Below, piece by piece: positions 1 through 5,324 of a DNA stretch of 5,324 nucleotides. The position numbers and the translations under genes were made by a program. The notes below the pieces were generated by a model, which searched no databases, was not told where the DNA came from, and saw only the letters and a list, made by a program, of their open reading frames with translations. The DNA comes from Terriglobia bacterium (GTDB lineage Bacteria > Acidobacteriota > Terriglobia > UBA7540), in contig JALHUF010000428.1 of NCBI GenBank assembly GCA_022866195.1, forward strand, positions 1-5,324, in the 5' to 3' direction. The stretch's first letter is position 1, and each line of letters begins with the position of its first letter.

Positions 1-476
1 CGAGCGTTTTCTTCGCAAGCTTATTTGAAGTGTTCGGTCACGGCCGCGTCATTTCGATCGATATTGAAATCCGTCCGCATAATAGGAAGGCTCTAGAAGA
101 ACACCCTCTCAAGAAGCGCATCACATTAATCGAGGGCGATTCGGTCGCCCTCGAAACGGTGCAGAAGGTGCGGAGTCTGATCGCTCCCCATGAGACGGTT
201 ATGGTTTTTCTTGATTCAAACCACGCTAAAGACCATGCCCGTAAAGAGCTTGAACTCTATGGAGCGCTAGTGACCTCCGGTAGCTATGTTGTGGCTGCGG
301 ACGGAATAATGGAAGACCTCTCCGATGTGCCGGGTGGTAAGCCGGACTGGGTGAACGACAATCCTAAGGCAGCAATTCATGAGTTTCTAGCCGATCACCC
401 CGAATTTGAAATTGATCCTGAGCCGGCCCGTTTGGGGATCACCTACTGGCCGGATGGGTACCTAAGAAAAAAATAG
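1..476 (+). CDS. CmcI / rhamnosyl O-methyltransferase family protein, 5'-truncated by window edge
   Basis: The frame is open from base 3 to the TAG at 474-476, giving 157 visible codons. The family usually has about 220-260 residues, so roughly the first third lies outside the window. A GTG at 30 is internal and is not a credible start, because the conserved segment (FFASLFEVFGHGRVISIDIE) begins before it. Family landmarks are the nucleotide-binding region with the acidic IDIEIRPHN stretch, ITLIEGDS, then VMVFLDSNH (Asp codon 213-215), an ELELYGALV helix and GSYVVAADG, and a C-terminal PDGYLRK. This matches the family named after cephalosporin hydroxylase CmcI and mycobacterial rhamnosyl O-methyltransferase, which has a SAM-dependent methyltransferase fold with a metal site. 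Beside glycosyltransferases and a flippase, sugar O-methylation is the likeliest role; beta-lactam chemistry is unlikely. The family call is firm, the substrate is unknown. Confidence 0.87.
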   Translation, partial: SVFFASLFEVFGHGRVISIDIEIRPHNRKALEEHPLKKRITLIEGDSVALETVQKVRSLIAPHETVMVFLDSNHAKDHARKELELYGALVTSGSYVVAADGIMEDLSDVPGGKPDWVNDNPKAAIHEFLADHPEFEIDPEPARLGITYWPDGYLRKK

Positions 477-481
477 TCGCC

Positions 482-535
482 ATGTTCCAACGGAGCAACT
501 TGCCGACCATTGTCTTCACGGGACGCAGATTCTAG
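482..535 (+). other. 17-codon mini reading frame in the gap before the flippase gene
   Basis: In the 58-base gap between the methyltransferase stop and the flippase start, an ATG at 482 opens a 17-codon frame. Its TAG (533-535) shares its last base with the GTG start of the flippase. No good Shine-Dalgarno sequence precedes the ATG; the upstream bases are an A-run and TAGTCGCC. The peptide has no recognisable motif. It could be a leader that couples translation to the weakly primed GTG start, or simply chance. Confidence 0.15.
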
Positions 536-2064
536 TGTCTGGGCTATCAAAGAACATCACTTACAATGTCTTTGGCCAGGGGCTCAGCCTAGTCCTGGGC
601 TTTGTTGCTGTTCGATTTGTCTTCCGAAGCCTTGGCGGCGATGCCCTGGGTCTGATTTACTTCTCTCTAGCTTTCAGCGCGGCTCTGTCGGTGGTCTTGC
701 AGTTGGGCATCTGCCAAAGCGCCGTGCGGGAGGTTGCCTCTCACCATGCGGATCGGCCGGAGTACATCGAGAGTTTCATACGTACAAGCTCGTTGTTCTA
801 CTGGACCGGCTACCTCACCCTGGCGGTCATTGCTTACACGCTCGCCCCGTACCTCGTTTACCATTGGGTGAAGCTCGACTCCCTTGACGCTCCGACAGCG
901 GTCAGAATCCTGCGCATCCTCAGTCTCGGCGCCCTGGTGGCTCTACCCGGGGGCTTGTACAGGGCGCTGTTGGTTGGTCTGCAGCGCATGGACCTTACCA
1001 ACGTCATCGACGTTTCCGCGAAGGGCCTGCAGCAGGGTGGAATCTTCCTGATCCTGCTGGCGCACGGCAGTTTATTCCACGTGGCATACTGGATTGCCGG
1101 CTCCATGACATTGCAGGTCGTGGTCTATTGGATTGTATGTACCCGCTTCTTCTCCGTTCGTGCGCTGCTGCTTCCCGGTTTCTCCCGGGCCGTAGTCAAG
1201 CAGAATGTCGGCTACGCCTCGGGTCTTATGACGATTTCGCTGTGCGCCTGGGTGCTCACGGAAGCCGACAAGGTGATCGTCAGCAAGCTGCTCCCGCTGA
1301 CTTTGCTGGGCATCTATACGTTTGCTCGCAGCGCCATTAACCAAGGCATGCTTCTGACCGGGGCTATCAATAACGCCATCTTCCCGCACTTTTCCGCCTT
1401 GCACGGAGCAGGCAAGACCAGCGAGCTGCTGCGCGCCTACCAGAAGATCCAGGACCTCGTTTGCTTCGGGACCATTCCGATCTTTGCGGTTGCCCCTTTT
1501 GCCGCGATCCCTCTTTTGTCCCGTGTGTTTGACGCGCCTTCTGCACACATGCTGTGGCTGCCCGTTACATTTTTGTGCATCGGCTACTACATGAATGGAA
1601 CGCTGACCACACCCTACGTCGTCTCGCTCGCGGTGGGCCGGCCAGACATCACCGCCCGGCAGAACGTGCTGTCACTGTTTATCGTGCCGTCGGTTAGTGC
1701 AATCGCCATATGCTGGTTCGGGTTGAGTGGCGCAGGCTTTTCCTGGGTGCTCTATCACGTGTTTTATTACTCTTATGGATTACCGCGCATCTGCCGGGAG
1801 TGCTTAGGGATTGCGCCGGGAATCTGGTTCAGGCACGTTCTCAGGGTCCTGGGTTCAGCCATCCTGATCTATGGTTGTGCGTGGATGGCGCTTGCTTTGC
1901 TCGGCACCTTTTCCGTTACCGCGCTCGCGGCGGCTTACGTGGTAGCGACGCTGGTCTACGGCGTCGTCGCCTTCCGGATCATGGGCGAAGAACTACGTCA
2001 GAAAATCATCGGCTTCGTGAACCCGCTGCGCCTGAAGATGCGGGAAGCTGTGGTGCCGGACTAA
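535..2064 (+). CDS. Wzx-type oligosaccharide flippase (polysaccharide biosynthesis protein, MOP superfamily)
   Basis: The 509-residue product is very hydrophobic, with about 12-14 membrane segments judged by eye (for example near residues 12-30, 38-60, 85-107, 128-146, 165-200, 226-244, 311-330, 340-360, 376-395, 437-457 and 460-479). The N-terminus has the Wzx pattern: a short cytoplasmic lead (SKNITYNVFGQ), a first membrane span, then RSLGGDALGLIYF, similar to the 'lG...yG' signature of polysaccharide transporters. Charged residues inside or next to spans (for example EADK near 243-246) are usual in flippases. The length fits the family (about 420-520). Its role would be moving undecaprenyl-diphosphate-linked repeat units across the inner membrane. 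The GTG at 535 is the only reasonable start: no ATG, GTG or TTG lies upstream in frame before the previous gene, and only a weak GGGA (520-523) precedes it. The family call is strong. I give no symbol because flippases are too divergent to assign by sequence. Confidence 0.9.
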   Translation: MSGLSKNITYNVFGQGLSLVLGFVAVRFVFRSLGGDALGLIYFSLAFSAALSVVLQLGICQSAVREVASHHADRPEYIESFIRTSSLFYWTGYLTLAVIAYTLAPYLVYHWVKLDSLDAPTAVRILRILSLGALVALPGGLYRALLVGLQRMDLTNVIDVSAKGLQQGGIFLILLAHGSLFHVAYWIAGSMTLQVVVYWIVCTRFFSVRALLLPGFSRAVVKQNVGYASGLMTISLCAWVLTEADKVIVSKLLPLTLLGIYTFARSAINQGMLLTGAINNAIFPHFSALHGAGKTSELLRAYQKIQDLVCFGTIPIFAVAPFAAIPLLSRVFDAPSAHMLWLPVTFLCIGYYMNGTLTTPYVVSLAVGRPDITARQNVLSLFIVPSVSAIAICWFGLSGAGFSWVLYHVFYYSYGLPRICRECLGIAPGIWFRHVLRVLGSAILIYGCAWMALALLGTFSVTALAAAYVVATLVYGVVAFRIMGEELRQKIIGFVNPLRLKMREAVVPD

Positions 2065-2073
2065 GAGTAAGCC

Positions 2074-2097
2074 GCACCCCCGGCAAAAGCGGGGCGC
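2074..2097 (+). other. Small GC-rich hairpin between the flippase and GT2 genes
   Basis: GCACCCC (2074-2080) can pair with GGGGCGC (2091-2097), with one A-C mismatch and a ten-base loop containing AAAA. It sits just after the flippase stop. No T-run follows, so it is not a standard intrinsic terminator. It may only stabilise or space the transcript between the two genes. The stem is short and could be chance in GC-rich DNA. Confidence 0.25.
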
Positions 2098-2120
2098 TGG
2101 ATTGGGGTTGCAGGGAAAAG

Positions 2121-2128
2121 GGAGAAGG
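2121..2128 (+). promoter_or_regulatory. Strong ribosome-binding site for the GT2 gene
   Basis: The purine run GGAGAAGG, preceded by AGGGAAAAG, ends five bases before the GTG at 2134. Its GGAG core lies nine bases from the start. This is the best Shine-Dalgarno match in the window, and it fixes the GTG as the start of the GT2 gene, whose conserved VSIGMPIYN begins seven residues later. Confidence 0.7.
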
Positions 2129-2133
2129 TACCG

Positions 2134-3063
2134 GTGAACACCAGGGTGCCACGCGTCAGCATCGGGATGCCAATCTACAACGAGGAGAAGTACCTTCGGG
2201 AATCACTCGACTCTCTCCTTGCCCAAGACTATGCCGACTTTGAGCTGATCATCTCCGACAATGCCTCGGTGGATGCTACCCAACAAATATGCCTTGAGTA
2301 TGTAGCACGCGACAGCCGAATTCGCTATCTTCGATGCGAGACAAACCTGGGTGCGGCCGAGAATTTCAACAGGGTTTTCCGCGCGTCTTCTGGGGAATAC
2401 TTCATGTGGGCGGGCGGCCACGATGTGTGGGCACCGACCTATCTCTCCCGGTGTCTCGAGGTGCTGGAAAGCGATGCGACCATCGTCCAATGCAATTCCG
2501 TGGCGCAGTATATGAGCCAGGACGGAAAGGAGTTTGGCCGTACAGTGCACCAGATCGACACGCGCCGACACGGCTTATTCGTTCGGGCTAACTTGGCCCT
2601 ATGGCAGCCCTCAGCTTTTCTCGCCTATTCCTTGCTGCGGTCGAGCGCGCTACGTCAGACCCGGCTGATGAGCAGAGTCCTTGGCCCCGATCTTCTTGTC
2701 GGCTTCGAGCTTTCGCTTCTTGGACCTACGGCTATTGTTCCCGAGCCGCTCTTCTTCATGCGTGACAACCGCGGAGAGAGTTCACGGCCCATCACACGGG
2801 CCCAGGCAATGGCGGGGTTCCACGACCGCCTGTATCCCCGGGGGACGACTCCCGTTGGAAGGTTTGGTTGGGTGAAATACCTGGTCGAGGAGATGCGCGC
2901 TGTTATGCGCGCTCCCCTTTCTTGGGGGCAGCGGATTGTGCTGATGGGGAGCATTCCTCCCACATATTTTATATTTTTTAATTTTCGTCCGTACCTACCG
3001 CAAGGAATTCGTAGTACTTTTCGGAGATTGCTGACTTCTTACTTGAACTCACCGCACAATTAG
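2134..3063 (+). CDS. Glycosyltransferase family 2 (GT-A fold)
   Basis: The product has 309 residues. The N-terminal half is a classic GT2 catalytic domain: RVSIGMPIYNEEKYLRESL (residues 7-25), DFELIISDNASVDAT (35-49) with the nucleotide-binding Asp42, NLGAAENFNRVF (71-82), and FMWAGGHDVWAPTYLSRC (90-107), whose HD (Asp97) takes the place of the metal-binding DxD. The rest, residues 120-309, is a variable acceptor-side region with a basic C-terminus. I see no clear multi-span membrane domain, though the hydrophobic stretch near 276-288 (PPTYFIFFNF) may help membrane association. The enzyme should transfer a nucleotide-activated sugar to the growing lipid-linked oligosaccharide in the cytoplasm; donor and acceptor cannot be told. 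The start is GTG with a strong ribosome-binding site, 69 bases after the flippase gene, consistent with one operon. Codon use turns markedly AT-rich around 2961-2987. Confidence 0.93.
   Translation: MNTRVPRVSIGMPIYNEEKYLRESLDSLLAQDYADFELIISDNASVDATQQICLEYVARDSRIRYLRCETNLGAAENFNRVFRASSGEYFMWAGGHDVWAPTYLSRCLEVLESDATIVQCNSVAQYMSQDGKEFGRTVHQIDTRRHGLFVRANLALWQPSAFLAYSLLRSSALRQTRLMSRVLGPDLLVGFELSLLGPTAIVPEPLFFMRDNRGESSRPITRAQAMAGFHDRLYPRGTTPVGRFGWVKYLVEEMRAVMRAPLSWGQRIVLMGSIPPTYFIFFNFRPYLPQGIRSTFRRLLTSYLNSPHN
2945..2987 (+). terminator. Terminator-like hairpin and T-rich tract inside the 3' end of the GT2 gene (doubtful)
   Basis: TGGG-G-AG (2945-2951) can pair with CTCCCA (2957-2962), making six pairs with one bulged G and a five-base loop. 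It is followed by a strongly T-rich stretch to about 2985 that includes a run of six T. The shape resembles a rho-independent terminator, but it lies about 75-100 bases before the GT2 stop codon, so termination here would truncate the message. It may be a coincidence of the codons for GSIPPTYFIFFNF. Confidence 0.2.
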
Positions 3064-3206
3064 GCTGGGGAGGTTGTTCTCCTCGGAACTGTCTTGGGTG
3101 AAATGCACTTGCGGGTCTCCTCCTCGTCAGTTTTTTTCGAAAATTCAATCGCAGTGGTATTGAAAATGGTAACGTAAGCTCGATTGTGTAAAAGGGAGAG
3201 GGTGTA
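3064..3206 (+). other. Non-coding stretch with small dyad symmetries; possible regulatory region
   Basis: The first part of the 361-base gap after GT2 has no credible gene; the longest small frame from an ATG (3103-3177) has 24 codons and no good ribosome-binding site. Visible structures are a weak hairpin, GGGGAG/CTCCTC (3067-3072 with 3079-3084, one G-U pair); a run of seven T (3131-3137); a perfect palindrome, TTTTCGAAAA (3134-3143); and an inverted repeat, TTCAAT/ATTGAA (3144-3149 with 3159-3164). The section from 3131 to 3193 is AT-rich compared with its surroundings, as promoters and operators often are, but I could not find a convincing -35/-10 pair. It could hold a promoter for the FkbM-GT4 pair. 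Confidence 0.3.
3194..3202 (+). promoter_or_regulatory. Shine-Dalgarno-like run before the remnant reading frame at 3207
   Basis: GGGAGAGGG ends four bases before the ATG at 3207, and its GGAG core lies eight bases from it. It is a good ribosome-binding match and the main sign that the short frame 3207-3428 may still be translated. A nine-base copy of part of it, GAGAGGGTG (3196-3204), recurs at 3241-3249, where no in-frame start follows closely. Confidence 0.4.
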
Positions 3207-3428
3207 ATGTGGCTTTGGCCTGAGTCTGAGGCTAGCCTCCGAGAGGGTGCAAAAGCGGAGTATTGTGATAGGGGGCGCGCTAGGGTGGCCATTGTGCATC
3301 CGCAGCTGGGTGGGGGCGGGTCGGGCAGCAGAGTCCCCTTGAGGATCCGCCCTGACCAAGTGTCCCGCCGCACTTACGTCGCTGTTCCCCGGCGCATCTT
3401 GAACGGCGAGTTCCTGAGGACGAAATGA
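3207..3428 (+). pseudogene. Collapsed N-terminal remnant of a GT4 glycosyltransferase (73 codons)
   Basis: Residues 26-39 read RVAIVHPQLGGGGS, the N-terminal nucleotide-sugar-enzyme motif of GT4 enzymes, and align with RVALLHTQLGYGGS (residues 5-18) of the intact GT4 gene at 4248. The match continues after one extra residue (RVPLRI against RVTLSI). Near the end, EFLRTK (68-73) aligns with EFLRTN (74-79) of the intact gene. The two patches lie 29 residues apart here and 56 apart in the intact protein, so about 27 codons are missing between them, and everything after them in a normal 370-380-residue GT4 is gone. The first 25 residues match nothing I know. DNA identity over the first patch is about 62 percent (26 of 42 bases), so the pair are old paralogues, not a recent copy. 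The TGA (3426-3428) overlaps the FkbM ATG as ATGA. A functional 73-residue protein is possible but less likely than decay. Confidence 0.5.
3416..3420 (+). promoter_or_regulatory. Ribosome-binding site of the FkbM methyltransferase gene
   Basis: GAGGA lies four bases before the ATG at 3425, a short but usable spacing, and supports this start. The site is inside the end of the remnant frame, which stops in the ATGA at 3425-3428, so ribosomes ending the remnant could restart on the FkbM gene. Confidence 0.5.
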
Positions 3429-4261
3429 ACGCCTTGAGACGTTTGACTTATCGCTCCGACCTGTTGGCAATGACCCGATTTCTAGGTCTTACGAACGTCC
3501 TTAGGAAATGCTACTACCGATGGGCAGTGTCGCCAGGCGAGGTACTTCGCGCCAACTTAGGCGGAATTGACGTGCAGTTCCGTGCTTCCACCCCCGCCGA
3601 GTTCAGAGGAGTGGAGGGAACTCTTGTAGCGGAGCAGGATTTCTTGCAGGTCTTAATCTCCACCCTTCGCCCGGGCGACATTTTCTTTGACGTCGGAAGC
3701 CAGATCGGGCAGTTCGCTGTTCCCCTGGCCAAGGTTGTAAGGGATGAGGGCCAAGTGGTCGCCTTCGAACCTGAAGCCCAAGCTTACCAGCGACTTCTGG
3801 ACCACCTGGAGCTAAACAGATTGTCGAATGTTCGGGTCTTCAGACAAGCGCTAGGGGACCAAAACGCTGCGGGGCGGCTCTTTGTGGGGGGACGATCGTG
3901 CCCGTCGCTGGTGTTGCATTTGGAAGACGCCGAACAGCAGAGTGCCTCAGAAGCTGTCGAGATCGTGCCGGGAGACTGGCTCCGAGAAAACGAGAACCTA
4001 CCTGTCCCCCGCGCCGTGAAGATCGATGTTGAAGGTTATGAATATGCGGTCTTGCGGGGCCTGCAGCGAACCTTGGCGGACCCGGCGTGTGAGTTGCTCT
4101 GCCTGGAAATTCATCCTTCGTACCTGCCGTCGCCGGTGACGGTGGAGATGATTATGGAATTCGTAAAAGCTTGCGGATTCACTAACCTTGACGCGCCCCT
4201 GCGCTGGACCCAGATCCACATGGTGGCGCGTAAATCGGCGTCTACTCATGTCGCGGCCTAG
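3425..4261 (+). CDS. FkbM-family SAM-dependent methyltransferase
   Basis: The 278-residue product has the FkbM domain architecture. A short basic N-terminal helix region (1-60) is followed by the SAM-binding motif I FFDVGSQIGQFAVPLAK (87-103), motif II VVAFEPEAQAYQRLLDHLELN (111-131) with the acidic Glu115 for the SAM ribose, NVRVFRQALGD (135-145), the signature VKIDVEGYEYAVLRGL (198-213) and the strand LLCLEIHPSYL (224-234). Motif I has Ser-Gln where most relatives have Ala-Asn. These enzymes O-methylate sugars or polyketides (the founder acts in FK506 synthesis); here a glycan hydroxyl group is the likely target. The ATG at 3425 is supported by GAGGA and by the natural N-terminal length. 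The gene overlaps the following GT4 by 14 bases, so the two are probably co-translated and may act on the same sugar. The family call is firm, the substrate is unknown. Confidence 0.93.
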   Translation: MNALRRLTYRSDLLAMTRFLGLTNVLRKCYYRWAVSPGEVLRANLGGIDVQFRASTPAEFRGVEGTLVAEQDFLQVLISTLRPGDIFFDVGSQIGQFAVPLAKVVRDEGQVVAFEPEAQAYQRLLDHLELNRLSNVRVFRQALGDQNAAGRLFVGGRSCPSLVLHLEDAEQQSASEAVEIVPGDWLRENENLPVPRAVKIDVEGYEYAVLRGLQRTLADPACELLCLEIHPSYLPSPVTVEMIMEFVKACGFTNLDAPLRWTQIHMVARKSASTHVAA

Positions 4262-5324
4262 AGTAGCTCTCTTACATACTCAGCTCGGCTACGGAGGCTC
4301 GGAGCGCGTCACGCTCTCGATAGCCGAGGCATTGCAGGAGGATTATGAGGTGTCGCTGATCACCACTCGCAGACATAACGAGCGGGTAGATCTTGAGCGT
4401 CTCAATAGATTTTGCGACACGGCCGTAGACGAGAGAAAGGTTACGGTCATTGAAGCGCCCCTACCCGAGTTCCTTCGGACCAATTTTGCTGCCTTGCGGG
4501 GAGCTGTCTTCGCCAGGTTCTGTCGAAGGTTGGCGCCTGAATTTGACGTCATGTTTATGACTTATGGGGTGATGGACTTCGGTGTCAGAGGGATTCAGCT
4601 CATTCATGATCCTCTCTTCAGCCCCGAATTGCATCGCCAGTTGACCCCTTTCCCCAAGGGTCTCCGCGGGTGGTTTTATCGGGATTCGCCGCTGCGCAAA
4701 GTCTACCTTGGACTCAGCCGACGGGTTACCGGCTATTCAGAAGACAGGATGAAGAACAATCTGACCTTGGTGAGTTCTGAGTGGACAGCAAGGATCGTGC
4801 GGAACGTTTACAGGATTGAGACCCGCACAGTGTACCCGGCGGTCGCGGGCAACTTTCCCGATATTGCTTGGCCAAACCGCGAGGATGGTTTTGTCTGCAC
4901 AGGGAGATGGAGCATCGAGAAACGCATGGAGAGAGTGGTGCGGATTCTCGGGGAGGTACGTAAGAGAGGCGCCAAGATTCATCTCCACCTCGTCGGTAAC
5001 GGAGGAGACCCGAGCTATGTCGGGAGTCTAAGACAGTTGTGCAGGAAAAACCGGGAATGGGTTTTTATGGAGGAAGGGATCGATTCTCAAGCGAAATCCC
5101 AGATCATGGCGGGCCACAAGTACGGCCTCAGCGGCCGAGAGAACGAGCCATTTGGGATAGCGGTGGCAGAACTGGCCAAGGCGGGCTGCATCGTTTTCGT
5201 GCCCAACGGCGGGGGACAGACCGAGATCGTGGACCATCCTGAGCTGATTTATGAGAACGACGACGACGCGGTGCGGAAGATTGAGGCGGCTTTGGCGGAT
5301 TCCGCGCTGCAAACCAAGCTGCGA
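4248..5324 (+). CDS. Glycosyltransferase family 4 (GT-B fold), 3'-truncated by window edge
   Basis: An uninterrupted frame of 359 codons runs from the ATG at 4248 to the end of the window without a stop. N-terminal domain: RVALLHTQLGYGGSER (residues 5-20), with the Gly-rich loop of GT4 enzymes, EVSLITTRR, YGVMDFG (106-112), LIHDP (118-122) and an arginine-rich region leading to NLTLVSSEWTARIV. C-terminal Rossmann domain: GRWSIEKR (219-226), the usual 'GR.s.eKr' donor-phosphate site; LVGNGG (248-253); and the E-x7-E motif EPFGIAVAE (Glu300 and Glu308), followed by GCIVFVPNGGGQTEIV. These make it a retaining GT4 acting on a nucleotide-sugar donor. Relatives have about 370-390 residues, so only the last few tens at most are missing. 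The start overlaps the FkbM gene by 14 bases and has no strong ribosome-binding site, which points to translational coupling. Donor and linkage cannot be told. Confidence 0.93.
   Translation, partial: MSRPRVALLHTQLGYGGSERVTLSIAEALQEDYEVSLITTRRHNERVDLERLNRFCDTAVDERKVTVIEAPLPEFLRTNFAALRGAVFARFCRRLAPEFDVMFMTYGVMDFGVRGIQLIHDPLFSPELHRQLTPFPKGLRGWFYRDSPLRKVYLGLSRRVTGYSEDRMKNNLTLVSSEWTARIVRNVYRIETRTVYPAVAGNFPDIAWPNREDGFVCTGRWSIEKRMERVVRILGEVRKRGAKIHLHLVGNGGDPSYVGSLRQLCRKNREWVFMEEGIDSQAKSQIMAGHKYGLSGRENEPFGIAVAELAKAGCIVFVPNGGGQTEIVDHPELIYENDDDAVRKIEAALADSALQTKLR

Noticed and set aside
510..887. Long open frame overlapping the start of the flippase gene
   Set aside because: Its product is rich in Cys, Pro and Arg with no motif, while the overlapping frame is a clear membrane transporter. 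It is a shadow frame.
1072..1548. 158-codon minus-strand open frame inside the flippase gene
   Set aside because: Antisense to strongly coding sequence, low-complexity charged composition and no recognisable domain.
2074..2097. Hairpin after the flippase gene as a terminator
   Set aside because: The stem has a mismatch and no T-run follows; the next gene starts soon after with a strong ribosome-binding site.
3067..3137. Hairpin at 3067-3084 and the T7 run at 3131-3137 as an intrinsic terminator after GT2
   Set aside because: The hairpin is nearly 50 bases from the T-run, and no stem ends directly before the Ts.
3103..3177. 24-codon plus-strand frame in the gap
   Set aside because: No convincing ribosome-binding site, no motif, and too short to separate from chance.
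3160..3190. Possible promoter with TTGAAA as -35
   Set aside because: At 16-18 bases downstream there is only ATTGTG, TTGTGT or TGTGTA, none of which is a believable -10 box.
3196..3249. Nine-base direct repeat GAGAGGGTG (3196-3204 and 3241-3249) as a mobile-element or attachment-site footprint
   Set aside because: Too short and purine-rich, with no inverted ends or transposase traces between the copies.
3060..3470. 136-codon minus-strand open frame across the gap before FkbM
   Set aside because: It covers the whole gap, which made it worth checking, but its composition (Pro, Arg, Ser, Thr) shows no domain, it runs into the FkbM gene antisense, and the plus strand has the GT4-like motif and a good ribosome-binding site.
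1..5324. A novel defence, mobile or regulatory system
   Set aside because: Every sizeable gene belongs to a familiar glycan-assembly family, and I saw no repeats, integrase, nuclease or structured RNA that would indicate anything else.

Overview
This window is a piece of a surface-polysaccharide (O-antigen, capsule or exopolysaccharide) biosynthesis locus from a moderately GC-rich bacterium. All recognisable genes lie on the + strand and probably form one or two transcription units. Two of the four visible starts are GTG. The combination of a CmcI-type methyltransferase, a Wzx-type flippase, a GT2, an FkbM methyltransferase and this type of GT4 is what I would expect in soil bacteria such as Acidobacteriota. 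That taxonomic guess comes from remembered protein style only and is weak.

Layout: (1) bases 1-476 hold the 3' part of a CmcI/rhamnosyl-O-methyltransferase family gene cut by the left edge. (2) 535-2064 encodes a polytopic oligosaccharide flippase of the Wzx class. (3) 2134-3063 encodes a GT2 glycosyltransferase with a strong ribosome-binding site. (4) 3064-3424 is a 361-base gap with no intact recognised gene. Its first half is relatively AT-rich and holds small dyad symmetries. Its second half holds a short reading frame (3207-3428) that looks like the collapsed N-terminal end of a second GT4 glycosyltransferase. (5) 3425-4261 encodes an FkbM-family SAM-dependent methyltransferase. (6) 4248-5324 encodes a GT4 glycosyltransferase that overlaps the FkbM gene by 14 bases and runs off the right edge.

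How the genes fit together (inference from families): GT2 and GT4 add sugars to a lipid-linked repeat unit on the cytoplasmic face of the inner membrane. The two methyltransferases probably O-methylate sugars of that unit. The flippase moves the finished unit across the membrane for polymerisation by a Wzy enzyme not seen here.

I found no RNA gene, CRISPR array, insertion sequence or attachment site, and nothing that amounts to a new biological system. The most interesting observation is the GT4 remnant upstream of the FkbM gene, which resembles the intact GT4 at two separate patches and ends in an ATGA overlap with the FkbM start.
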